Shown here in pieces: positions 1 to 11,666 of a stretch of 64,000 nucleotides of DNA (position 1 is the stretch's first letter; every line of letters starts with the position of its first letter). The DNA is from Eutrigla gurnardus. Taxonomy: Eukaryota > Chordata > Actinopteri > Perciformes > Triglidae. The notes under the pieces were generated by a model. The model searched no databases. It saw only the letters and a list, made by a program, of their open reading frames with translations, and was not told the origin of the DNA. The stretch is from the NCBI GenBank assembly GCA_963514095.1, contig OY741281.1, positions 7,370,154 through 7,434,153 on the forward strand, in the 5' to 3' direction. Both the position numbers and the translations under genes were made by a program.

Positions 1-240
1 ATTATAAAAATAAACAACCGATTTTTCAGTTTGTTAGTGTGCTATATACTGTGTATTCTTTATTATTCATGTATTAGTTTTATGTATTATTTATCTATTT
101 AATGTACTCATCTAGCAATTGTACTTGTTTATTATACAGAAAATAATATTATAATATAGTTATCCATACAATTCAGACATTCATTGTACTTCCCATATTA
201 ACCTTAACCAGAGGGTTAAAAATCATTTTATACCATATCT
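1..240. other. AT-rich non-coding flank
   Basis: Very AT-rich sequence with many TTTAT/ATTAT words and no open frame of note. It may be the continuation of the decayed hAT element that begins to its right, because reading the minus strand past position 241 gives only a stop-filled frame. Nothing else is recognisable. Confidence 0.5.
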
Positions 241-879
241 GCCTCTGGCGTTGCCTGGTGGACAATAAATTGGTCTAGGGTTCCCCTGGTTTTGGTGTCC
301 CTTATGTTTCATGTGTGCCCACCACTGGAAGCATGTTGCTTTAGGTCAGTTAGTCCACCATGGGCTATGGAAAAAATCCGCCGGCACACAGTGCAGTGCG
401 CTTTATAGACGTTATCATGCACTTTTTCCATGTGTTTCCTTCTTCCCATTCCTCTCGGTATTTTTGAGTTATTTTCTTTTTTCTCTCGGAGGAGTAGTAC
501 CGCCCGAAACCTGTAAAGCACTGTCGGCGTCACTGTCGTCCATGCCGCTTTGTTGTCTTCCGGTATCTTCTCCGCGAGCAACAGTACCTCGACCAATGAG
601 ATGAACGGGATTCTAGATTGTCATACTATTGTGTGAGTGTGCTGTCAGCTCATTGGTCAAAGAACAGGAGAGGCTGAGAATATGTTTACCGTAAATGTTC
701 TTATAAAGCGCCATGTATTCTTTCATTCCATTGACATTTTACACACTATTTTTGATTCTCACGGTAATACGGGACAAAGTGCGTCCCTTTTCAGCTCAAT
801 ACGGCACGCGTACTTTTGTTTCTGAATACGGGACGATTGAGTACGGGAATTTTTTAAGGGACGGTTGGCAACCCTACTG
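241..879 (-). mobile_element. hAT-type DNA transposon relic, 5' part
   Basis: On the minus strand the element starts at about 879 with CAGTAGGGTTGCCAACCG, a CAG-initiated end typical of fish hAT families. A 5' leader follows with repeated CCCGTATT/TACGGGAC words (about 640-860), then an open frame at 596-309. Stop codons follow and the element runs out towards the window edge; the opposite inverted repeat is not seen. The end motif and the BED-like finger support each other. The family name is from memory and no transposase catalytic core is present, so this is a dead 5' fragment. Confidence 0.65.
309..596 (-). pseudogene. BED-like zinc-finger N-terminus of hAT transposase (fragment)
   Basis: This 95-codon open frame sits inside the hAT relic. 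Only its second half looks like real protein. From residue 50 it reads as a short basic N-terminus (MGRRKHMEKVH), then a finger with Cys68, Cys71, His88 and His94, that is C-x2-C-x16-H-x5-H, with the FSIAHGG..DLKQHASS context common in fish hAT-derived proteins. BED-type fingers bind DNA at the transposon ends. The first 49 residues are probably leader sequence that happens to be open, so Met50 is the likelier original start. The frame stops just after the finger and no dimerisation or catalytic domain follows. It is a pseudogene fragment, not a host gene. Confidence 0.55.
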
Positions 880-2433
880 TGAATACACACACATCAATGT
901 CAATTTAAAAGCTAATTTTGCCAGTCAAGAAATTTGTTTGTCGTGGCATCCGTACTTTTTGTGTGAAATACTTCTGAAATTTCAAAATGTAATATTCTTG
1001 ATGTGCAAAATTAACTTAAATTGACCAACATCATAGATGTAACACATGCCACAATTCACAGAACTTTCTGCAAAATAAGGTCCCATGGTGGTCATGGTGA
1101 AGGGGCATGACTTGACTGTAGATAATCGGCAATGAATAATCCAATGCTTATTTAATAAAACATTTCAACACATCGTCTTAATTCTGCCAGAATAAATGAC
1201 ACACAATGATACAAGATATTAATGTAGGCCAAAAAATATTAAAGGTAGATTAAGGCATAGTCTAATGATATGATAATTAATCCTCCCTGAGCTTAAAATA
1301 GAATTCACTTAATTTGTTAAAAATACTGGATAAACCCTCCTTTTTCAGGTTTTAGGAATTGATCTCACCTTATCATTACTTATTTCACAGAAATACTTCA
1401 TAATGAAAACATTGAATTGGTTCATTTTGACAGGAGTGAGACCACTCTTACAGTACTTTGATTGCCTGATTCATAATCTAATACCGGAGGTGCTCGGATT
1501 GCGGAAAGCCTTGAGATTTAACTGCAGAGGCTCTGTCTGATTTAAGAACCACAAATTTCTGCTTGTTGACAGCAGGAAAATGGAAGTAAGCCAGATTTAA
1601 GTCACTCGCTGTTATCTGCTCCAATGTTTTTGTGTGTTTGTTTTAAGCGCTCACTTTGTGAAGAAAAAGAAAAAGACAGCTTTAGCGGAGATAAAATGAG
1701 CACAACCCAAGCTGGAAACCAGTGAGAGGTGACAGGAGAAGGTGCTTTGGTCTCACAGCTTTGATTTTTGCTCTGCAGAGACACTTTTTTAGATGTTCAG
1801 ATCCAGACAGTAACCTTCAGTGGGCTCCGTTGGGAGAGGTGATGTATCGTCTTTTCTCCAAACCACACTCATTACTGTCACGCTCCCTTTGACTTCTTTT
1901 AATATAAAGACAGGCAAAATCAGAGCTGTCTCATTATTGTATTTATTCATCATTGTTATGTGTGCTTTCGCCTTAAAGTGTCTCGTCAAAACGGATTCTC
2001 TCGAGTCCGTAAAAATAATTTATGCTTCATGGACAATTTGCAAAGGTCTGGTCGACTGTTAGTGGGTTGATATTTGTTTAAAATGCACCAATCAGCATCA
2101 ACGAAATGTAATATTCCACATGACGGATGCTTAATATATTTTTGAATAGCCATGCCGTTCAGGTCAAATTGCAACACGTGCTCCGGTGATGAAAAGCCGT
2201 TGCCTTTTTCAACTTACATTGTCGTAAAAACACTAAGTGGGTGCTCAATCACGAGGCTCATTTTATACCTGGTGAACTGATGAATCCACACAAATGACTG
2301 CCAACACGCGTACACTGTTTATGGATCCTGTAGGTATGTCCATTTTATGATAGTAATTTAGGGTAGTAGTATTATCCAAAGTGCATTTACATCTTTTTAA
2401 TGTTTGGGCAAGGGGCCTTTTTCTCTAGTCCTG
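880..2433. other. Unique non-coding sequence
   Basis: About 1.5 kb of AT-rich DNA with only short scattered frames (up to 80 codons), none resembling a known protein. No repeat or RNA gene was recognised. Around 1600-1950 the sequence is more mixed in composition and could be conserved, but nothing specific supports that. Confidence 0.5.
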
Positions 2434-2640
2434 TGGTAATCCATCCATTCGCTTGCTGCTCATCGACGGCAGCACAAAAATGTGGAAATGCAAATTTTTT
2501 GCTGCTACGTGTTGAATTTCCAGAGGTGTTTCCAGTCCAGCTGGGAGATGTTGTGTCCCCTGGGGGATTTCTCCCAGCCAGCAAGAGGCCTCAGGGGAAT
2601 CCCTTACGATCCAGAGGAACAGGATTTTCACTGAAAAGCC
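2434..2640 (-). mobile_element. LINE 3'-end relic
   Basis: On the minus strand this matches the tail of a common fish LINE. A decayed frame reads roughly GHNISQLDWKHLWKF, corresponding to the ORF2 end that usually reads WRDYISxLAWERLG. It ends in GCGAATGGATGGATTAC, the usual GGATGGAT-type terminus of such elements, at about 2434-2450. Overlapping open frames of 60-90 codons on both strands here come from the GC-richer repeat and are not host genes. The family (L2, CR1 or RTE-like) cannot be fixed. Confidence 0.55.
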
Positions 2641-2997
2641 CTCATGGGTCGTTGACTTCCTCACACATTTATGAGTGAGTCAAGCTGTAAACCTCATTGT
2701 CCAATTCTTTTCTGCTCAAACCAACCTGTGCTTTGTGTCTAATCTCCAATGATTAAAGCCACTGCACCCAATCTCTTGGCCCCTTTTTTTTTTTTACATG
2801 ATTCATGACACACAAAATGAAATACTGTCCAATGAGGCCAAAGGAACAACATCATATTCACACCATGTGTCGCCTCGCAGTCTTTGGATCTCAGCGGGGC
2901 TTTAATATCCTGTCAGTGTACTTCAGGAAGAAGAAAGGGGACAAAGCACATCCCTGTCAGAACAGAACGGCTTACTTAACATTTGCTGCGTAATATC
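2641..2997. other. Unique non-coding sequence
   Basis: Spacer between a LINE tail and a MITE. It holds a T11 run near 2786 and one 62-codon frame with no recognisable similarity. Confidence 0.45.
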
Positions 2998-3179
2998 TTT
3001 AAAGGAATAGCGCCACATTTTTGGGGGGGGAGGGGGGATGCTCTCATTCGCTGTTTTTTTTCAAGAGTTTAATTAGAGGATTGCTATCACACTCTACCGG
3101 GAGAGTGGTATCAATTTTTTCATCTAACTCTAAAAGAAAGTGAATTATCACATTTCTAAAAAAATAAACTATTTCTTTG
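2998..3179. mobile_element. Self-complementary hairpin MITE
   Basis: The left end TTTAAAGGAATAG and following ACATTTTTGGG match a widespread fish repeat that begins TTAAAGGAATAG. The sequence folds back on itself around 3091-3106, where ACTCT-ACCGGG-AGAGT forms the tip. The arms then pair imperfectly outward: the left arm's CAAGAGTTTAATTAGA with the right arm's CATCTAACTCT, and ATTCGCT with AGTGAAT. The right terminus is ATAAACTATTTCTTTG at about 3164-3179, the inverse of AAAGGAATAGTTT. G8AG6 at 3023-3037 lies inside the left arm. No coding capacity. Confidence 0.6.
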
Positions 3180-3472
3180 CTTCACAAAATTACAAGAGAG
3201 TCAAAATATGAAAGCACTCTCAAGAATTTAAAGGTAACTTTTACTCCAAAGGTTACAAAAGTAGTGAATCAACAAGGTTATGAATAATGTGAATGCCAGC
3301 AATAGAAGAAAAAAATAAAAAAGGCCCATCTAAAAAACAAACATCGTAACATAATTCCCAAAAGTATTTTTACGTTGTGGCTGTTTGTTTACACAACAAC
3401 AGCATTTTGCAAACTTTGAAACCGGGTTCCAGATGGGAATCTTTTGAATACACAACTCCAGCGTGGCCATGG

Positions 3473-3486
3473 AAACTAGCAAAACC
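3473..3486. promoter_or_regulatory. X-box-like RFX site
   Basis: GTGGCCATGGAAAC matches the RFX X-box form GTTGCCATGGAAAC at 13 of 14 positions. RFX factors bind such imperfect palindromes upstream of ciliary and other genes. There is no promoter or gene next to it, so activity would have to be as a distal element. Confidence 0.3.
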
Positions 3487-6400
3487 GGTCCCCGTGGAAA
3501 CGGTGACACCATGATTCCACTTCACACATGCGTTATTACGTTATTACGTTCATTTGCAGTTATTAATACAAGCTGTGTTATCTCTGATAAATGGATTCAT
3601 GCTCCGCCAACAAAGTGTAGATTTGCTGCACCATAACTGTGATCAACGGAGACGGATTATTAACATGCGGCAAATGATCAAGTAGTGCTTCGATGACAAA
3701 GTTTCAATGCCAACTACTGGCCTGGCACGCATACTTCGGGGTTTTAGGTTCGTTTTTGTGGATCCGTGTAAATGCAAAACTTTTTGAAACGCACATGGGA
3801 AAAAGTTTTAAGGAAGCCTTAGGAAAATAACATTTTTTGATACTACAAAAAAAAAGTTAAATGTTTCATTTTGAATACTGAAATAACCCCACCGGGAAAG
3901 TACAGACTGTTATATAAAATAAAAATGAATAAATAAATAATGAACCCACCCTTTAATGGCTTGCAGATGTGGAAAAACTGGTAACATTTGAGCTCTTTTA
4001 CCAACCCACACAGCATATATTACTAGACAGGATTAACAAACTCCCTTGGTCCTTATTTTGTCTCTTAAATTCTGCTCTATTCTTCCGTGACCAGGACAAA
4101 ATCTACATTTATTCTCCCTCTTGAATCTGAGGCTTTCAGGCAGAGTCTCCACTCAGGAACCCTCCACAAAGGATTTCCCAGGGAGACGGAGCAGTGTAAT
4201 CCCTTAACAATGCTAATGGATAGCCGAAGAGATATGAATGTTATTAGGGTGAAATAGTGGAATTAATTCTAGTGCTGCTTGTTAACAAAAGTTTGTCATG
4301 TAGTCGCATCACAAATGCAGATATCTAAATGGTCTGACAGAGAGTAAATTGGATTATTATCTCTGCCAGGAGATAATGAGATTGTTTGTGTGTGCAAGAG
4401 TGAGTGTGACTGTGCATCTCTGTGTCTGTCCACAGTTAATCTTGCATACTGCTGCACCAAAGAGCTTAATATCTTGGTTGCACATGTATGGCTGCTGACT
4501 CCTCACTCACTACTTTTAATTGGCCCCTGGTGGTCACGCAGCTGAGAGACAGGCTGTGTTTGAAATCGCATCCCATCATACTGCATAATACTCAATGTGC
4601 TGCATATTGCCCACAAAATGATGAAGTGTCATTTTACCTGCAAACTTTTATTTGGGCTTTAAATCTCAGGAAATACACAGCCAGGAAAGTTTGCTCACTG
4701 TGTTGGAGAGTGTGTTTGGCCAAGCCGACGACTGAGTGCACCTTCGTAGTTTTAAAGTGGCATTTTGAGCCATTTATGGTCTATTTTTTCATCTGTTGAC
4801 TTCTCTAAGGAAGCTTCTGTGGACTTACATCATCATTAGCCGATGCACTCAACACGCCAGACGAGAATGACTTCCCTTACAATGTACTGCGTCTTCTGCC
4901 GCCCACTCAGAACCTGGACAAGTTATAAGTGGACATGCAATTTGTGGCCCCTACAGATCCGTTACTGTTCCCCATTTCAATCCATAATGTCAGCAAAGTA
5001 AAGCCACATGAAAGGTCTGGTGCGTCATGAGAAACGTTGTTCACTGACAAAAGCACCGGAGCTTCACACCAGATTGAAAGAACCTCTGAATCCATATAGT
5101 GAAACACATTGTTATTGTTGCTGTTGGTGCAGACAAAGGGCTTCCTGTTTGTATTGAGAACATGAAAAAACAGCAACTGATTCTTTGATGAAAAAGCTGT
5201 CAACAAAACTATTTTCTCTGTGTTTTCTGCACTTCTTTGCCTGTTCTGATTTCTTTTCTTTTTTTTTCTTCCTAAGGCAGAGCTGATGCAATTGCAAGGA
5301 ACATTTGCTTTTAGGCAACGGGCAATAGTTATTTTTTTTAAAAGAAGTGCTGTGTACCATCACAGTGTTTGTGACAACTAGAATAACTAACACTACTTAC
5401 ATACATCCCCAAGTCTCTTGATGGTCAGCCTTCCCACTACAGAGTTGATTCAAAGGTGCTTCTAATTGATTTCAAATCAAATCATCCCATTATAACCTCT
5501 TCACAGTTTTTTGTCTGTAACGCATCACCTGAACTCTCGCTCTTCTTGCTGCAGTACTAAAGCTTGCGGCGGTGCTGCATTTACTTCATGCACCCCCAGA
5601 CTCTGAAACAGCCTCCCTGTAGATTTGAGAACTTGTCTTTCAACTTTTGAAGGAAACATTTCTTTGTCCAACTTTCTTCAACCCATCTTTTACTGCACTT
5701 CCTACATCTGGTTTTATTGCTGTCATTTTTATGGCCTTTAGAATGTATTTTTGTTGTTCTTGTTCCATATATTTTAATGCCTAACCTTAATGGACTTTGA
5801 AACTCAGAAAAATAAAGCCTCAAATGACCATTCGGTCCACCGGTTTAATTCTGCCTAAAGAAGGAGTGAGACCAATCACTGGTTTCATGATTACAATAAT
5901 AATATTCAATAATCACACACTCAATGGTCTGCTAGAACCCTGGAAAAACTCTGGTATATATGTTCAAATCATAGCCGCTGAGTTCAATCAGGATTGCTCA
6001 AAGACAACCCGAGTTGTCCAATTTCCTTGATAAGACTATTTGATTGTGTTTTTTGATCAATCTGACTCATTTGTAATACAATTATGTTTCAAAATCCCGC
6101 AAGGCTGTATACCAAAATTGTAATCTAAATCCCCAAAATGAGAAAGATATGTGTGGAAAATTAGCATATAATTTCCAGTTATTGGGCCAAGTTTCTTGTT
6201 TCTAGTCACAGCTGGTGAATATAGTGCAGAATTTACCAGCTCAAATCAGATATTACCAAAACCAGGGCTAAAAGGAAAGTAAATATTGGACGGACATTTA
6301 TAAGGTGGACAGAAACATGACTCTGAATGAATGAAGATATTGTTCCATCGGGTGTGTGAATAGGAAACTCTTTACTAACACTTTCGACATATCAGCTAAT

Positions 6401-7180
6401 AATTCGAAAATGTATTACACTTGAATCTTTCTCTAAATGTTAAATGGGAGTGCATTGAGGTGTTTCCTATTTGTCACATTGATCAGAGAAGTTTAGTTGT
6501 GTGTGCTGCACAGTGTCTTTCATTCCCTCTGTTTCTTTTTGACACCTTTGGTCTTCCTTTCCTGCTAAATCTTGATGCTAATATTGGGCGTCGGACAACA
6601 TGAAAATTTCATGTAATGTCACATTAAAATGGCACTCAAATATAGTGGGTGACTTTCTCATGATAAATAAATTAAAAATCTATAATTTTGTCTCCTGTAT
6701 TTCTTGAATCAGGCATTTTCCCCCAGCTAGACAGCTGCTTCAAATCACGCGTGAAGATATTTACAATTATCCTGATAATGGAACCACAAATATTAATGCT
6801 ATCTCTGACCCATCCCTAGAGAAATAGTCCCCCAGAGGTGAATTCTACACTCTTAAAAAATACATTCTAAGGGAAAGGGAAACTGTGTCTATGACTGTGT
6901 CCTTCTGACACTCTCAGAGGGGTTTTAGTAAGTGGATGTGACAAAGATGGCAGAGTGTAGCAGTAGAAGCTGACTCATGATGGTCTACAGTAGAACATCA
7001 GAGACATTTTAACACTCCAGACCAGATTTTCTCACCTGCCGTTCCCTTAATGTGACACTCTCAGGATGACAGCATGTGATGTACGAGCAGCACCGACTTC
7101 TGTCTTCCCTACCTGATACCCGTCCTGGTTTACCTTCAGCAGCCACCTCCCCCTTCTTTACAATATGTGCTGGCCTTTAG

Positions 7181-7194
7181 GTTACCATGGTAAC
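7181..7194. promoter_or_regulatory. Perfect palindromic X-box (RFX site)
   Basis: GTTACCATGGTAAC is a perfect 14-bp palindrome fitting the RFX consensus GTTNCC-AT-GGNAAC in both half sites. The same 14-mer recurs at 25655-25668. Sites of this class are known to be strongly enriched in vertebrate conserved non-coding DNA. No adjacent gene start is visible. Confidence 0.45.
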
Positions 7195-9106
7195 AGGCAT
7201 AGGAGCTAATATGAAGGCAGTCACTGATTTGATTAGCTGAAGATTTATATAGACATAGCATACACTCACAGGGGGCTGAAGGAGGACCGTGATATGAAGT
7301 AGCTGGTTTAACTTCCTCACTGTCACCAAGACGACCAATATTGGCTTATAGTTCAATAAATCATTGAACAGCATCCGTTCAATATTTAATGGCATAAAAT
7401 TAGACTTCTCTCAATGTGTAATTCCAGGAGATAATGGAGGAAGTGTAGCTGTTTATGTGACCTGCCTTTAATAAAGAAGCTGTGAAATGTGTTTGAGTTC
7501 CATGGAAATCACCTTGTTGTAATATGTGTAAGTATTATTTTCTTATAATTGTCATCAATGTGCAAACGTATCCTCTTCATCAAGAAACAGCAACTGTATG
7601 TTTCATTAAAAAATGCTGCAAAATGAATAGAACATAGTTTTTTAGCTGCTAGCATTGTCAGTCAGAAAACATGTAGCTGACACACTAAACACTGAGAAAC
7701 AAAGCCGGAATCTCCACTTATATTGGGATTGGAGTGATGCATTTTAATTTTTCAACACCATTGGAGAAAAGTCGACTCAAGCTCACGTTTGCTGAAGTGT
7801 CATTTGAGAAAATGACCAACTGTCAATGGCAACATTTTTTAAATAGTAACATTTTGGTAGTTTACTACATCAGGTTGAGGTGAGGGAAAGACTGTTCATG
7901 ATAAATAAATAAATAAATACAATCTGTGTCAGGCAAATAAAACTTTTAAAGATTACTAGTGACATTTCCATCTTTTTAGTCTTTAATTGTTCCGTTATTT
8001 AGACTGTGTTCATGCATGTATAGCATACATTTAGGGAAGGGTGTGACCTTTTTTGATTGCAGCCCCTATAATAAGTTTATAATAAACTGTGTAGCCAAAA
8101 AAACAAGTTTAAGTTTATTTTTAAACCAGTTAAGAGCCATTTTCTCATGTTTGAATGTCAAAAAGATTGTTAAAAGATTTAATATTACACATTATTAATA
8201 TATTATTTTGTGGCAAAATGGTTACGGTGAGTCAAAGATAAGGGTGTCTTGAATGAAAGTCGGAGACCTTTCAGACACCGTCTGCCTACAATATCTAGAG
8301 TATCTTCAGAATGCTGGGTGAACAATCTATGGATGCATTGATCCATGAAGTGGGATTTGAGAAATTGAACAAACTCCCAAAACAAAAACATCTGAATTAG
8401 ATTCAGTGTTTCTGAAGCACTTTTTGATTACATGTGTTGCACCGCCTACAGGATAATACGACCCGTCTCAACTCCAGCTTCAAAGAAGCTCAATCCCTAA
8501 AAACTTCCCAAATCTCAAAAGCTTTGAATTACCATAGAAATGACAAATCATCGCTGGAATCTCCTGCAGCCTTTTCTCCCCACCCAACAATCCTGAGCAC
8601 ATGAAGCGAATGTTAGAGTGATTTAGCCTACGGTCACAGTCTGATCATGCCTGTGAGGCAGCCGCCTTCAAAGGAGATCGCAGCTGAAGTTTAGGTAATT
8701 AGAAAGAAGAGCGATCTACAGCCGGCATCATCATACAGTACGGGCTGCTGAAAGCCTGCGTTGTCTCATCTTCGCACTCCTTCTCCTCTTGGAAACACAT
8801 ATCAAAGGGAATTTCAAGGGTGATTTAAAGTTAAACTGGATCCTTGAAGGGGAACGCCGGCACTCTTCAGCTTCACGTCTTTCACATTTGTGCCCCTTCA
8901 ACAGCATTAGTGCATGATGTGCTTCGGCCTCCGATAGACAGACAGAAAAATCCATGTAGGTGCATGAATGTGCATGTGATGTGAGCTAACAGTTATTAAC
9001 CTGTTGATGCACTGCTCCATTAGTAATGCAATGAGGGGGGAAATGTTTTAAAAGGATGATCCTGTTTTTTAGCGGAATGTAGCAAAGTCCCTTTGCTCAA
9101 CTCTAC

Positions 9107-9813
9107 CTCGACCTTTATCAATCCCGAAGGAAATTCTGGTGTCAGAGAAACAAAAGTAGCAACAAGCTTCCAATTCCTCGGTTAAAAACCGAAATGAGGA
9201 GGTCCAAAACAACCAAGGAAAAGAAAATCCCGATGGAAAATAAGGAAAAAAAAGAAATATTGCGACCATGATAAAACCAGAGTCAACATCGGACCCGCGT
9301 TTCAAAGGTGGCGTGATCTAAGGGATTTCAAAGGGCACGAAGTCGAGGGGAAGCAGCTCGGTGGTCGTGGGGGAGGAGCTTGAGAGTTGGAAACATTCAA
9401 AATCTGACAGAGTGCCCTCGATCCGACTGGGACTTTAAGCTTCCTGCAGAAGGAGGATGAGTTAAACAGTTTGATGGCCTCTAATAGAAAAAGACCAAAA
9501 ATCATTGTTCCTTCATCACTCTTGATGAAATGCACTTGTGGCCCAATATCACTGATGTAAAAAGAGTCCACATCCTTTCCAAAAACTTTAGAAAATAAGG
9601 TCCAGGTTGATAAAAAATTGCCTTTAAATTTAAAGATCTGAACAAATCTTCCACCACTGATTGTTGGATAAAAAGATATTTGAGCAAATCCACACACTCA
9701 TTGCCAGTGGCCATGAAAACACAATAGCCTTGGTTTCCATTTTTCTCGACTGACGTTATTTCGAACTCATTTGCGAAATAATTTGCCCTTCCATTCCACT
9801 GTTGGGCCGGCAC
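9107..9813 (-). mobile_element. CR1/Rex1-type LINE relic, 3' end
   Basis: The plus strand at 9110-9160 reads CTTTATCAATCCCGAAGGAA followed by ATTCTGGTGTCA and GTAGCAACAAGC. This is the complement of the 3' terminus of fish CR1/Rex1-like LINEs, so the element lies on the minus strand with its end at about 9107. Further in, at about 9450-9480, the minus strand encodes EAIKLFNSSS, nearly the same as VAIKLFNSS at the reverse-transcriptase C-terminus of the LINE at 45632-46460. Two overlapping frames (9302-9697, 131 codons; 9502-9813, 103 codons) stay open upstream but I do not recognise them, so the limit at 9813 is uncertain. No catalytic motif remains. Confidence 0.5.
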
Positions 9814-11189
9814 TCAAAAATGCTTGTTTCCATCACCAAAGTGCACTCAATAAACACCACATTCTAGAAGGTAATTTCCCCAAGGATGCGATTCTCTTTC
9901 CCTCTTCCTCTCGAAGGCAACACATCCAGAAACACACACTTGTACACACATCTACATGCATGCATGCATGCTTATAAGCTTTATTTATCTTTGTGCTGAG
10001 CAAACATCCCGCTGTGTCTCCCTTGTTTCTTGTGTCACAATGATGAAAGGCACCTGCTGTTCTCAGCAGAAAGCCCTCTCCACCCTATGTTACTGACATC
10101 CCGCCTGCATTATTCACAAGTTGAGTGGTAATTCACTCGCTTTCGCGCAGAGTCTCAACTTGTGTGACATGGGATGAAGGGAAATGCAGGACGGCCAAGT
10201 GCATCCGTGCCCTTGTGTAACCATTCTCCGGGAGAAAATGGGGCAATAATGTAGATGGCTTTCTAGTCACTTTATGTCCACCTTATAGAATAGAACAATT
10301 ACTGTCGCGCTGCTGTCTGACATAAATCTTTCCAGGCTGTATAAAATGTTTTTTCCAATAATTACGTTAGGTGCCCTTTAACTTAATTACTTTGTTGTGA
10401 TGCGGTGCAGAAACTGCAGCACAAAAGTTTGACTCAAAAGAACAAGAAGTGCATATGAAGCATCTACACAGCTATACTGTTTTTATGTAGACACTTTTTA
10501 TCTGAAGTATTTAGGCTATTTAATGCGATCATTTAGGATGATGCTACCATTATTATTTGGAAAGGTGAAGATTGCATTTACATTTACTTCAAATCAAACA
10601 TGGCACATGGGAGGACATTCTGCCGTTTGGTAAAACTCTGAGGAGCGCATTGGGAACAGAGACTTATTCTACGGTTATACTCGGATAAAGAGGCTGAGTG
10701 GACTGTTTTTTTGGTTGCTGTTGCTTTGCTTGAACCTGGAGCAGTGTGGAGGACTTCAAGGTGCACACGACTCACGGAAAGCCTCTCAGACAGGTCAGGA
10801 GGGTTCCAACAACAAACATACTTTGATGGCTGTAAGCGACCTCTGTCAAGAGAACTCAACGTTGCTCGGCTACGTTGCATTGTCTGCATTCTTCATGTTC
10901 TAAAAAAACTGTGCCGCTCTCTTCTTGCTCTGTATTTGTGGCAGCCGCTGTCAAATTCATATTGTTCATACGTCTCCGTCGTTAATATAGTTGCATTTGC
11001 ACTGGCTGCAAAAAAAGGAACACGTAGTTTGGATATAAGGGCTCGGACACATGATGTCGTTCTAGTTGATGACTATATTGACATTTAATACAGTTTTTTT
11101 GTTCTTTAACAGTGACATAACATATATTATGATAACCCCCCTCACTTTTAAAAATGTAATAATTACATATGTTTTAACTACTTTTCTAA
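9814..11189. other. Unique non-coding sequence
   Basis: No gene or element recognised. It contains (ATGC)4 at 9956-9971. The frames at 10584-11088 overlap on both strands and have no known similarity. The 3' part (11090-11189) is very AT-rich, a suitable context for the TTAA-flanked element that follows. Confidence 0.45.
9956..9971. repeat. (ATGC)4 microsatellite
   Basis: Four perfect ATGC units. The tract is self-complementary and alternates purine and pyrimidine, so it could form a small cruciform or Z-DNA. Short and probably neutral. Confidence 0.8.
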
Positions 11190-11666
11190 TTAAAGTCGCA
11201 GTCGGCAAGTCTGGCAGATCGAGTCATATTTCGAATGTTTAAAACACGCCCCTCCCCCTCTACCACGAACTCCTCCCATCGAGTGCTCGTCAGTGCGCGT
11301 GCACCAGATTCTGTGAACGCGCCCGTGTCTTCTCTCATCGATAAACGGCATGGAGTACACGCTACACAGAGGTAGGCTAGCTAACTTACTCATAGATAGC
11401 AACTGCTAACGTCATTTAGCGTAGGCCTAGCTTGAGGCGTGTGCCTGTGATATTGTAACATGAGTGAGGGGGGAGGTGGGATCTGTGGCGTGTGCACGAA
11501 CTGTGAACTACGCTGAGTGGACGGGATGATACGGGCGCGGTGGACTTTTGCAAAACAAAGGCGCGTTTTTTTTCTTTCTAAAACCGGATGATTTATGTTG
11601 TTCTATCGGAGCATAGTGTCGGTTTCAGTGAATATGATCAAACAATGTTGCCGACTGCGACTTTAA
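11190..11666. mobile_element. Complete MITE with 19-bp TIRs and TTAA ends
   Basis: The sequence opens with TTAAAGTCGCAGTCGGCAA and closes with its exact reverse complement, giving a 477-bp unit with perfect 19-bp terminal inverted repeats. If the outer TTAA at each end is the target duplication, the true TIR is the inner 15 bp AGTCGCAGTCGGCAA. TTAA targets are used by piggyBac and Kolobok transposases; the end is not the CCY start of typical piggyBac, so Kolobok-like or another TTAA-targeting family is possible. The interior has no meaningful coding frame. It is GC- and CpG-richer than its flanks and contains GCTAGCTAAC and GCTAACGTCATTTAGC words often seen in fish MITEs. Confidence 0.8.

Larger units (their letters stand above)
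3180..9106. other. Unique non-coding sequence, 5.9 kb
   Basis: Long stretch with no recognisable gene or mobile element; all frames are short (103 codons or fewer) and unlike known proteins. Simple sequence is limited to AAAT runs at 3917-3944 and 7901-7919 and a T8 stretch near 5261. Two RFX X-box-type sites lie inside it (3473-3486 and 7181-7194). Composition is more balanced at 4080-4200, 7050-7170 and 8560-8900, which may be conserved blocks, but one sequence cannot show that. Confidence 0.5.

Noticed and set aside
2387..2678. Three overlapping frames of 65-92 codons on both strands
   Set aside because: They lie on a LINE 3' relic; the mutual overlap is explained by repeat composition.
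10711..11088. 125-codon plus-strand frame with overlapping frames on both strands
   Set aside because: No similarity recognised and low-complexity 3' part; length is within chance for 64 kb.
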